Positions 1 through 4,848 of a stretch of DNA of 11,350 nt are shown here, one piece after another (within the stretch, counting starts at the first letter, position 1; every line of letters begins with the position of its first letter). The stretch spans positions 1 through 11,350 of the forward strand of contig CAVCYP010000049.1 in assembly GCA_963606545.1 (NCBI GenBank), read 5' to 3'. Source of the stretch: UBA9732 sp963606545. Its GTDB lineage: Bacteria > Spirochaetota > Spirochaetia > Sphaerochaetales > Sphaerochaetaceae. A model generated the notes under the pieces. That model saw only the letters and a program-made list of their open reading frames with translations, was not told the DNA's origin and searched no databases. The translations under genes were made by a program, and so were the position numbers.

Positions 1-56
1 GTCCTTTGAAGCTATTTGATTTAGACAATTACAAAAATGAGAAGATAAAAGTTTAA
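1..56 (+). CDS. C-terminal tail of an upstream gene (partial)
   Basis: A reading frame entering from the left edge (first full codon at position 3) gives 17 codons ending KNEKIKV and a TAA stop at 54-56. The stop overlaps the first base of a strong rho-independent hairpin, which is the usual arrangement for a gene end. Too little protein is visible to name a family. The opposite strand is also open here, so the assignment depends on the terminator. Confidence 0.4.
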   Translation, partial: PLKLFDLDNYKNEKIKV

Positions 57-93
57 GAGCCCAGTGGATAATCACTGGGCTCTTTGCTTTTTT
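56..93 (+). terminator. Rho-independent terminator
   Basis: Perfect 11-bp stem (56-66 with 73-83, AGAGCCCAGTG pairing CACTGGGCTCT), 6-nt loop GATAAT, followed by TTGCTTTTTT. It ends the gene that stops at 56. The core 26 nt closely resembles the hairpin at 1178-1203 on the far side of the transposase-like gene (see findings). Confidence 0.8.
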
Positions 94-483
94 CCTTGAA
101 CGTTGGGCGATATACGTTGTCACTTCAGGATAAGCCGTGCATAACAACACTATCTTATCCTTCATTCCTAGGATCTCCTCCCAAATCTCTGCCAAATAGT
201 GGGCTTTTCTTTTAATTAGTAGTCATTCTATATGAAAGATGTTAACAATGTTAATAATGTGGTCAATATTGAAAATCCCATCTATGTTGAGTATATAAAC
301 AATGTCAACTCTGAGACCTCACAAAACCTGCCTCAGAGTTAACATAAACAACATATTCAACAAACTCAGGATTGTTACAATAACACCATTAACAACATCC
401 TTTGTATAGATTGGCTACAAATTAACCTAGAAGTTAAGCAATTCGGTTCAAAATTTTGTATTAATAAGTATAGGAGACCGAAT
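94..483. other. Gene-poor spacer upstream of the Y1-like gene
   Basis: This 390-bp stretch holds no convincing gene. On the plus strand a 36-codon frame (232-342, Asn-rich, starting MKDVNNVNN) has no visible ribosome binding site. On the minus strand an ATG at 165-163 is preceded by a good GGAGGAG, but its frame reads straight through the upstream terminator to the window edge. From about 298 to 420 the sequence is very AT-rich with many AAC/ACA words and carries the dyad at 304-343. No clear promoter for the gene at 484 was found. Confidence 0.5.
304..343. repeat. Imperfect inverted repeat upstream of the Y1-like gene
   Basis: The arms GTCAACTCTGAG (304-315) and CTCAGAGTTAAC (332-343) pair over 12 positions with one G-T type mismatch around a 16-nt loop. 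The CTCTGAG/CTCAGAG words also form part of the stem at 1178-1203 downstream of the gene. No T-tract follows, so this is not an obvious terminator. Confidence 0.5.
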
Positions 484-1170
484 ATGAATTTTTCACAACT
501 TAAAACCCCAAAATTTGAATTTGACAATTTAAAGGCAACAAGGAATTATGACAAGAACGGACATTTTTACCATGTTATGACTCGTTCCTTTAATAGTGAC
601 AGTATTTTAGACAAAGAGCTTGGTAAGTATCGGCATAGCTTACTTTGTAGAGGCTGTGCTATGAATGGAGTTGAAATTGTTATTTCAGCTGCAACAACAA
701 ATTGCACTCATGAAATACTCATGGCAGATGAGGTTGGCAATATATCAGAAGCAATAAGACAAGTAAACATACCTCTTGCCCATGAAATCAAAAAGAGAAG
801 CAAACAAAAATATTCTGATGGGCACAAGGTATTTCAATCAAAACCAGTCTTTCAGGTAATAAAAGATGTAGAGGAACTCATAATCACAGCCAAAAAGATT
901 TATGACAAGATTGCAACAATTGAAGCACAAGGTGGCTACATTCCATATAGTTGTTTTTGGACTATGAGCAAGGGCTTTCTACCAAGACCTTATAGCAAAA
1001 AAGTTTATCAACTTATTTTCAACATGACAGAAATTCAGCTATATCATTTTTTTGCAAATACAACAGAACAAAACATTTTACAAGCGGCTCTAGAGTTAAC
1101 CAGTCAATGGACACAACAAGACAACATCAACGTGTTTATGAAAAATCCACAACTAGGATGGCAAAGATAA
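484..1170 (+). CDS. Y1 (HUH) transposase-like protein, probably catalytically degenerate
   Basis: The 228-residue protein resembles the IS200/REP-associated tyrosine transposase (RAYT) fold. FYHVMTRS near residues 28-35 matches the first strand (YHVxxRG). NCTHEIL at 73-79 sits where the family has NHxH. HKVFQ at 114-118 followed by a long helix (128-145) matches the GHVFQ...DDEYL region. Two key features look lost: the first His of the HUH pair is Cys74 (C-T-H instead of H-x-H), and by my alignment the catalytic Tyr position is Thr135, with the nearest Tyr at 140. The C-terminal 70 residues do not match the usual family ending. The ATG at 484 has GGAG at 473-476. It stands alone, flanked by related hairpins. 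It could be a domesticated DNA-binding RAYT relative or a decaying transposase; the intact frame favours the former. The family call is by eye. Confidence 0.6.
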   Translation: MNFSQLKTPKFEFDNLKATRNYDKNGHFYHVMTRSFNSDSILDKELGKYRHSLLCRGCAMNGVEIVISAATTNCTHEILMADEVGNISEAIRQVNIPLAHEIKKRSKQKYSDGHKVFQSKPVFQVIKDVEELIITAKKIYDKIATIEAQGGYIPYSCFWTMSKGFLPRPYSKKVYQLIFNMTEIQLYHFFANTTEQNILQAALELTSQWTQQDNINVFMKNPQLGWQR

Positions 1171-1177
1171 AATTTTA

Positions 1178-1203
1178 GAGCTCAGAGGTAATGCTCTGAG
1201 CTC
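1178..1203. terminator. Bidirectional hairpin terminator between convergent genes
   Basis: Perfect 10-bp stem (1178-1187, GAGCTCAGAG, with 1194-1203, CTCTGAGCTC) and 6-nt loop GTAATG. It starts 8 bp after the stop of the Y1-like gene and lies 14 bp from the end of the convergent cupin gene. Flanking sequence is AAAATTTT on one side and CTATTATTT on the other, so the U-tracts are weak in both directions. It is a near-copy of the hairpin at 57-82. Confidence 0.6.
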
Positions 1204-1217
1204 CTATTATTTCAACA

Positions 1218-1571
1218 TTATTCAATAATTGCGTCTGTTGCTGTGTAACCTTCTAAAGAGCCAGCCTTTACTTGAATACAGGCAAAACTGAAGGCTTCGT
1301 CTACAGAAGCAGAAAACTGTCGCTTTGCAGCAGGAGCGACCTTAATCCAATCACCTGCAGAAAGAGTAATGGTTTCTCCATCAATAACGGCCTTGCCTTT
1401 TCCGGAAAGAACAACATAAATTTCCTCGTTTTGTTTGTGACTATGAACAAAAGGAACCCCTGCTCCAGCTGGCAGATTGTTAACACTAATTTCTGCACCA
1501 GTCAAAGAAAGAGCATCATGAAGCTCTGTTCTGGCCTCATTTCCAACGCTAACCTTGCAATAATTTGACAT
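1218..1571 (-). CDS. Small single-domain cupin protein
   Basis: This is a 117-residue beta-barrel cupin. Cupin motif 1 is clear: PAGAGVPFVHSH, then EE and a following GKG, giving the HxH...E metal ligands. Motif 2 (GDWIKVAPAAKRQF) has Lys-Arg-Gln where the fourth ligand His normally lies, so metal binding may be incomplete or the role may be binding rather than catalysis. The start is the ATG at 1571, with GGAGG 8 bp upstream; a longer frame starting at 1598 would place that ribosome site inside the coding sequence. It has its own strong promoter and two dyad operators, and it lies downstream of an Rrf2 regulator on the same strand. The substrate is unknown. Related small cupins include mannose-6-phosphate-isomerase-like and quercetinase-like proteins. 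Confidence 0.8.
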   Translation of the reverse strand: MSNYCKVSVGNEARTELHDALSLTGAEISVNNLPAGAGVPFVHSHKQNEEIYVVLSGKGKAVIDGETITLSAGDWIKVAPAAKRQFSASVDEAFSFACIQVKAGSLEGYTATDAIIE

Positions 1572-1589
1572 TTTAGTTTCCTCCATAAG

Positions 1590-1610
1590 TTGTAACATTC
1601 GGTATTACAA
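1590..1610. promoter_or_regulatory. Dyad operator O1 (cupin gene, start-site region)
   Basis: TTGTAA, nine bases, TTACAA: a perfect 6+6 inverted repeat. It lies just downstream of the cupin -10 element, roughly +1 to +20, where a bound repressor would block transcription. It has the same architecture as the sites at 1632-1652 and 2127-2147. Assignment to the Rrf2 protein is inferred from proximity. Confidence 0.75.
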
Positions 1611-1615
1611 CAGGA

Positions 1616-1643
1616 ATTATATAAAGATTGGTTGTAATGTCAA
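1616..1643 (-). promoter_or_regulatory. Sigma70 promoter of the cupin gene
   Basis: Reading the minus strand, TTGACA (1643-1638), 16 bp, TATAAT (1621-1616): both hexamers are exact consensus matches. The predicted start site is near 1609. The -35 lies entirely within the nine-base spacer of the dyad at 1632-1652. Confidence 0.85.
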
Positions 1644-1652
1644 TAGTTACAA
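1632..1652. promoter_or_regulatory. Dyad operator O2 (cupin gene, over the -35)
   Basis: TTGTAA, nine bases, TTACAA: a second perfect copy whose centre is 42 bp (about four helical turns) from that of O1. It covers the -35 hexamer, so binding should exclude RNA polymerase, and the phasing would allow two dimers on one DNA face. Confidence 0.75.
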
Positions 1653-1657
1653 CGGTT

Positions 1658-2092
1658 TTATGTTGAGATTAATTTCGAAATATCGGTTTTGACGTCGGCT
1701 AGGGTCATAGATTGCAGTTTAGTTTCCATTGCCAACTGGACTTGAGCAATCTTATCGTCAAGGACTGCATGAATGTTTGAGCCAACTGGGCATTGAGGAT
1801 TAGGATTTTCGTGAAAATGAAAGAGCGTACCCTTATCTACGCAGTCCACAGCTCTATAAATGTCCAAAAAAGTTATCTGATTTAGTGGTTTTGTAATTGT
1901 AGCCCCGCCAGAACCCCTAGAAATATCTACAATCCCAGCAGCTTTAAGTTGACCTAGTATTTTTCTTACTACAACAGGATTAACATTAGTGCTACCTGCC
2001 AGAAAATCGCTTGTAACCTTATATTGATTCTGAAAATAATCTATGCATGTTAGAATATGTACTGCCAAAGTAAATCTACTGGATATTTGCAT
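1658..2092 (-). CDS. Rrf2-family transcriptional regulator
   Basis: The 144-residue protein has the Rrf2 layout. The N-terminus MQISSRFTLAVHIL is family-typical. The winged helix includes TSDFLAGSTNVNPVVVRKILGQLKAAG (about 27-53) and the wing SRGSGGA (58-64), followed by the dimerisation helix DIYRAVD. The usual IscR/NsrR three-cysteine cluster is absent. Only C84 and C101 lie in the sensor loop, with H92, H94 and H108 nearby, so it resembles YwnA-like members that may sense thiol or redox changes or bind a cluster atypically. The start ATG has GAGG 7 bp upstream. It has its own promoter with a dyad over the -35, suggesting autorepression, and the downstream cupin promoter carries two more copies. 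The cupin is therefore the probable target. Confidence 0.85.
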   Translation of the reverse strand: MQISSRFTLAVHILTCIDYFQNQYKVTSDFLAGSTNVNPVVVRKILGQLKAAGIVDISRGSGGATITKPLNQITFLDIYRAVDCVDKGTLFHFHENPNPQCPVGSNIHAVLDDKIAQVQLAMETKLQSMTLADVKTDISKLIST

Positions 2093-2109
2093 CCCTAAAC
2101 CTCATGGTT

Positions 2110-2138
2110 ATATTAAAATCTTTTTGATGTAAGTTCAA
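2110..2138 (-). promoter_or_regulatory. Promoter of the Rrf2 gene
   Basis: On the minus strand TTGAAC (2138-2133), 17 bp, TAATAT (2115-2110), about 18 bp before the ATG, so the mRNA leader is short. The -35 falls in the spacer of the dyad at 2127-2147, exactly as at the cupin promoter. Confidence 0.75.
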
Positions 2139-2147
2139 TTGTTACAG
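2127..2147. promoter_or_regulatory. Dyad operator O3 (Rrf2 gene, autoregulatory)
   Basis: TGTAA (2128-2132), nine bases, TTACA (2142-2146): the same 5+5 core and spacing as the two cupin sites, with the outermost base pair degenerate. It covers the -35 of the Rrf2 promoter. Confidence 0.7.
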
Positions 2148-2155
2148 CCTTACCC

Positions 2156-2184
2156 TTGCCGATTTTAATAAAAGTCTGTATCAT
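2156..2184 (+). promoter_or_regulatory. Likely tmRNA promoter
   Basis: TTGCCG (2156-2161), 17 bp, TATCAT (2179-2184). The start would be near 2191, about 16 nt before the mature tmRNA 5' end, so a short leader would have to be removed, presumably by RNase P. This promoter is divergent from the Rrf2 promoter. Confidence 0.5.
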
Positions 2185-2190
2185 TTAGAC

Positions 2191-2220
2191 ACCAATACAT
2201 TTCAAAGGGGGTGTATTGGT
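2191..2220 (+). other. Leader sequence complementary to the tmRNA 5' end
   Basis: ACCAATACA (2191-2199) is a perfect reverse complement of TGTATTGGT (2212-2220), with a 12-nt loop that could tighten by two G-U pairs. The right arm includes two bases of the acceptor stem and the following conserved 5' region of tmRNA, so this hairpin in the precursor would compete with mature folding until the leader is cut off. Confidence 0.5.
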
Positions 2221-2581
2221 TTCGACTGGCGGAGTTCATGCCACCAGCTGCAGGTCAAGCGCCAACTTGTTAAACTAGCAAACAAAAATTAACTGCAAAG
2301 AAAGAAGACGAGTTCGTCCTCGACGAAGCAGAATTCGCTCTCGCTGCTTAATTGTAGCCAGACGGACAAGGTGACGGACGTTTTGCCCAAGACCCTGAAC
2401 CCTGTAAATCCCTTTGGGCTTATCTTTGACTGATGGATGTAGGTCAAGGAGACACTTTCACCCTGGATTGGATGAGAACTGACCAGCTGTCAAATCCAAT
2501 TGAGACTCATCAGCCGGATCTAAGCCTGTAGACGTTGATGGGTGGGCCGTTAGGACGGGGGTTCGACTCCCCCCACCTCCA
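2207..2581 (+). ncRNA. ssrA: tmRNA (transfer-messenger RNA), one-piece
   Basis: tmRNA rescues stalled ribosomes with SmpB and tags the nascent protein for proteolysis. The 5' end GGGGGTG (2207-2213) pairs with CACCTCC (2574-2580) as a 7-bp acceptor stem with one G-U pair. The T arm is GGGGG, TTCGACT, CCCCC just before it, and the discriminator is A2581. CCA is not encoded (ATAAC follows the discriminator pair), so it must be added by nucleotidyltransferase. The conserved TATTGGTTTCGACTGGC block follows the 5' end. The mRNA-like part starts at GCA 2295 and stops at TAA 2349, and pseudoknot-rich sequence fills 2352-2530. At about 375 nt the size is normal. It is a single, unpermuted molecule with promoter and terminator of its own. 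Confidence 0.95.
2295..2351 (+). other. tmRNA tag reading frame (18 residues)
   Basis: The resume codon is taken as GCA 2295 because the five preceding bases, TAACT, match the UANNN pattern ahead of resume codons. The tag reads AKKEDEFVLDEAEFALAA and stops at TAA 2349-2351. The ALAA end is the usual ClpXP/protease signal. Starting at the earlier GCA in AGCAAACAAA would meet a stop after four codons. The tag is longer than most and looks internally duplicated (DEFVL then DEAEFAL). Confidence 0.8.
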
Positions 2582-2622
2582 ATAACAAGAAAGGACCTTG
2601 CAAAAGGTCCTTTTTTGTTATT
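2581..2622 (+). terminator. tmRNA terminator
   Basis: GGACCTT, tetraloop GCAA, AAGGTCC, then TTTTTT. Pairing continues outward through the flanking A- and T-rich arms to a 19-bp stem (2581-2599 with 2604-2622, one G-T). It starts immediately at the tmRNA 3' end. Being nearly symmetrical, it could also stop transcription arriving from the minus strand. Confidence 0.85.
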
Positions 2623-2667
2623 GGATATAGGTTTAGTGGGGAGTCGAAGCTTTGCGGTAGGAGGACT

Positions 2668-2790
2668 TTTATTCCTTTTTCATCAAAATTTGGGGCAAAA
2701 AGAAAAAATTTGTTCCTTTTTTGGCCCAAATCAGGCTAAAAAGGAATAATTTGTTCCTTTTTTGGCCCAAGTCAGGGCAAAAAGGAACAA
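2668..2790. repeat. Three tandem 41-bp units, each an imperfect palindrome
   Basis: The units are 2668-2708, 2709-2749 and 2750-2790, in exact 41-bp register. The second and third differ at four positions; the first is more diverged but keeps the TTCCTTTTT start and the GGC...AAAAAG end. Within the third unit, TTGTTCCTTTTT pairs with AAAAAGGAACAA around a GGCCC/GGGC inner stem, giving a long hairpin. The array lies between the tmRNA terminator and the convergent PLP-enzyme gene, 26 bp past its stop. It may act as a transcription barrier or be a species-specific intergenic repeat. Confidence 0.8.
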
Positions 2791-2816
2791 AAGCAGAAAA
2801 GACAAAGCAAGAAGCC

Positions 2817-4007
2817 TTATGAAATCTTCTTGTACTCCATCTTGGCCATTTCAGTAGCAATGATATCGGCAGCCTCATCCACAAGTTCTTTGGTAACTGT
2901 AGCCATCAGGGAGACTCTGAGAAGACATTCATGCTCTGGAACTCCTGGAGGGAGAACTGGATTGACATAAACCCCAGCATCAAAAAGATTTCTAGCAAGC
3001 TCAAGCGTGTATTCTGCAGTCTGAGTCATAATTGGGATTATCGGGGTAGTTGATTCTACAAAGGGGATGCCGTGGCGCTTGAAAGAGTCGCGTGCATAGT
3101 CTGCAATCTCTTGAAGTTTTAAAGGAAGTTCTGGGTGAGCCTCAAGGTGTCGCAACGCAGTCAGTGCGCTGATTGCATTTGCCGGTGTCATGCTGGCGGA
3201 AAAGATAAAAGGTCTTGAGCTATGGCGGGTGTAGTCCACTGCAAGGTGACTGCCGGCCATAAAGCCACCAAGACTGGCTAGGGACTTACTGAAAGTGCCC
3301 ATGATGATGTCAACTTGATCTTCAAGGTGGAAATAGCTTGCTGTACCTCTCCCTCCTTCTCCAATGACGCCAAGAGAGTGAGAATCGTCTACCATAACCT
3401 TAGCGCCATACTTCCGAGCTAGGCTAACTATCGCAGGAAGCTTGCAAATATCGCCCTTCATGCTGAAAATTCCGTCCGTTACAATGAGACAACCGGAAGT
3501 CTCAGGAACTTTCTGTAGCATCTTTTCCAGCTCTTCCATATTACTGTGGTGATAGCGCAACATGGTACCATAACTTAGTTTACAACCGTCATAAATGCTG
3601 GCGTGGTTCTCTCGGTCGCAAATTACGTAGTCGTTACGTCCAACTATTGCGCTGATGATTCCAAGATTTGTTTGAAAGCCGGTTGGAAAGGTAATAATGT
3701 CTTCTACACCCAAGAAATTTTTAAGTTCATTTTCAAGTTCCACGTGAACGTCCAGCGTTCCATTCATGTATCTAGAGCCAGAACAACCGGTTCCATATTT
3801 TCTTATACCCTCAAGAGCTGCTTGTACCACTTCATTACAAGCAGTAAGGCCAAGATAGTTATTGGAGCCAAGCATAATCTTACGCTTACCTTCCATTATT
3901 ACTTCTTTGTCCTGTCTGCTCTCAAGACAGTGAAAATAAGGGTAAAGTCCCCTCTTCTTATAATCATCTGGAGTTGTAAAAGCTCTACATTTATCAAATA
4001 AATCCAT
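2817..4007 (-). CDS. Alpha-oxoamine synthase family PLP enzyme (serine palmitoyltransferase-like)
   Basis: The 396-residue protein belongs to the fold-type I PLP family that condenses an amino acid with an acyl-CoA (KBL, BioF, ALA synthase, serine palmitoyltransferase). Visible landmarks, numbered from the chosen start, are LGSNNYLGLT (46-55), GTGCSGSR, the PLP-stacking His135 in ENHAS, Asp207/Asp208 and His210 in VDDSHSLG, and the Schiff-base Lys241 in GTFSKSLASLGG. The FSKS form and the GLYPYF start look more like bacterial serine palmitoyltransferases than KBL (GKALGG) or BioF. The length is full. The ATG at 4007 is preferred because GAGG lies 9 bp before it; the ATG at 4022 lacks a ribosome site and itself overlaps that GAGG. 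A divergent TetR gene and a 16-bp iteron array lie upstream. A sphingolipid-type product is possible, but the substrate is not proven by sequence. Confidence 0.85.
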   Translation of the reverse strand: MDLFDKCRAFTTPDDYKKRGLYPYFHCLESRQDKEVIMEGKRKIMLGSNNYLGLTACNEVVQAALEGIRKYGTGCSGSRYMNGTLDVHVELENELKNFLGVEDIITFPTGFQTNLGIISAIVGRNDYVICDRENHASIYDGCKLSYGTMLRYHHSNMEELEKMLQKVPETSGCLIVTDGIFSMKGDICKLPAIVSLARKYGAKVMVDDSHSLGVIGEGGRGTASYFHLEDQVDIIMGTFSKSLASLGGFMAGSHLAVDYTRHSSRPFIFSASMTPANAISALTALRHLEAHPELPLKLQEIADYARDSFKRHGIPFVESTTPIIPIMTQTAEYTLELARNLFDAGVYVNPVLPPGVPEHECLLRVSLMATVTKELVDEAADIIATEMAKMEYKKIS

Positions 4008-4046
4008 ATTCAAATTCCTCATTCTTTACTTAAGTAACAGATGTGG

Positions 4047-4052
4047 ATTATA
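4047..4052 (-). promoter_or_regulatory. -10 element of the PLP-enzyme promoter
   Basis: A consensus TATAAT on the minus strand, about 40 bp before the ATG. The best -35 at 16-bp spacing is only TTACCC, suggesting a weak or activator-dependent promoter. It lies about 65 bp from the nearest iteron. Confidence 0.5.
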
Positions 4053-4117
4053 TTTAACAAAGCATAAAGGGTAATGGACACATTAAGCCAAAGAAAGAAA
4101 TAAGTAACATTTTTTTG

Positions 4118-4181
4118 TTTTATGTAGAACAACTTTTATGTAGAACAACTTTTATGTAGAACAACTTTTATGTAGAACAAA
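4118..4181. repeat. Four tandem 16-bp iterons upstream of the TetR gene
   Basis: TTTTATGTAGAACAAC occurs at 4118, 4134 and 4150 without change, and at 4166 with only the last base altered (C to A). Each unit contains the small dyad TGT-AGA-ACA (a 3+3 inverted repeat around three bases). The array ends 13 bp before the TetR start codon and covers the region where its promoter must be, so it is a good candidate for the regulator's own binding array. It could equally be a slippage-prone repeat. Confidence 0.8.
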
Positions 4182-4194
4182 TGCGGAGTGCAAG

Positions 4195-4782
4195 ATGGAA
4201 GGTAAAGAAAATAAAACAGACCTAAGAATTATAAAAACCAAGAAAGCAATAAGAAAAGCCTTCTTTAAACTTCTGAAAACAAAAGACTTGCAGGAAATAA
4301 CAATTAAAGATGTTGCCCAATTAGCAGAAATAGACCGAAAAACTTTTTACGCCCATTACAGCGCAATTTATGAGCTTGTAGATGAGCTTGAGGATGAGTC
4401 AATTCAACTAGTTGCAGACCTTGTCTATGACATTGATGCCTACAGCTTTTTCACAAACCCACAGCAGATGGAAACAATACTTCAAACAATAACAGAAGAC
4501 AAAGCATTTTCTTATCTGCGCTATCTTTGCATTAACAGCAATTCAGACCTCCTAGGAAAATTCAAGTCCTCCATCAAAAGCCGAATGCTTTCAGAATTTA
4601 AAAGTCAAATAAGCATTGATGATACAACGCTATCAGTTGTAGTAGATTATACAGTAGCCGGTATTACCACCTGCTACCAAAGCTGGCTTAAAGCAAAAAT
4701 GCCAATTAGTATAAATCGGCTTAGTGAAGAGATAAGCAGGATAGCGGTTTTGGGGTTAAGCGGACTGGCACAAAGAGCTTAA
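4195..4782 (+). CDS. TetR/AcrR-family transcriptional regulator
   Basis: The 195-residue protein has a typical TetR N-terminus: helix 1 RIIKTKKAIRKAFFKLLKTK (11-30), then the helix-turn-helix ITIKDVAQLAEIDRKTFYAHY (about 35-55) with the family-typical K-TFY-HY recognition helix. The C-terminal ligand/dimer domain ends in a long helix pair (VVDYTVAGITTCYQSWLKAK) of the kind seen in DhaS/TetR_C_8-like regulators. GGAG at 4185-4188 is 6 bp from the ATG. It is divergent from the PLP-enzyme gene and directly downstream of the 16-bp iterons, so it most likely controls itself and perhaps that gene. The ligand is unknown. No clear terminator follows, only the short repeats at 4774-4827. Confidence 0.85.
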   Translation: MEGKENKTDLRIIKTKKAIRKAFFKLLKTKDLQEITIKDVAQLAEIDRKTFYAHYSAIYELVDELEDESIQLVADLVYDIDAYSFFTNPQQMETILQTITEDKAFSYLRYLCINSNSDLLGKFKSSIKSRMLSEFKSQISIDDTTLSVVVDYTVAGITTCYQSWLKAKMPISINRLSEEISRIAVLGLSGLAQRA

Positions 4783-4836
4783 AAGCCATAGAGCTAAAAA
4801 GCCTAAAAGCTTAAGAGCTTAAAAGCCTAAAAGGCT
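4774..4836. repeat. Short repeats at the TetR gene end
   Basis: A 14-bp word AGAGCTTAAAAGCC occurs at 4774-4787 and 4814-4827, with a one-base variant at 4790-4803. The first copy spans the TetR stop codon. Within the tract AGCCT (4824-4828) and AGGCT (4832-4836) form a small stem. Read on the minus strand it is followed by TTTT, so it may weakly terminate the convergent barrel gene. Confidence 0.55.
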
Positions 4837-4848
4837 AAATATAAAAGC

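Noticed and set aside
1..165. Minus-strand frame from ATG at 165 (starting MKDKIVLLCTAYPEV) with GGAGGAG upstream, open to the left edge.
   Set aside because: It runs through the strong plus-strand terminator at 56-93 and its later residues look non-native. A remnant gene start is possible but not supportable from this window.
1272..1568. 98-codon plus-strand frame opposite the cupin gene.
   Set aside because: Antisense shadow of a clear cupin, with no ribosome site and no family resemblance.
2669..2884. 71-codon minus-strand frame containing a repeated KRNKLFLF/KGTNFFFL pattern.
   Set aside because: The repetition comes from the 41-bp DNA repeats, and the frame overlaps the end of the PLP-enzyme gene.
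3603..4001. 132-codon plus-strand frame.
   Set aside because: Antisense shadow of the PLP-enzyme gene.
4118..4181. The iterons as a CRISPR array or a replication origin.
   Set aside because: The units are contiguous with no spacers, so this is not CRISPR. No Rep or DnaA gene or DnaA boxes are nearby.
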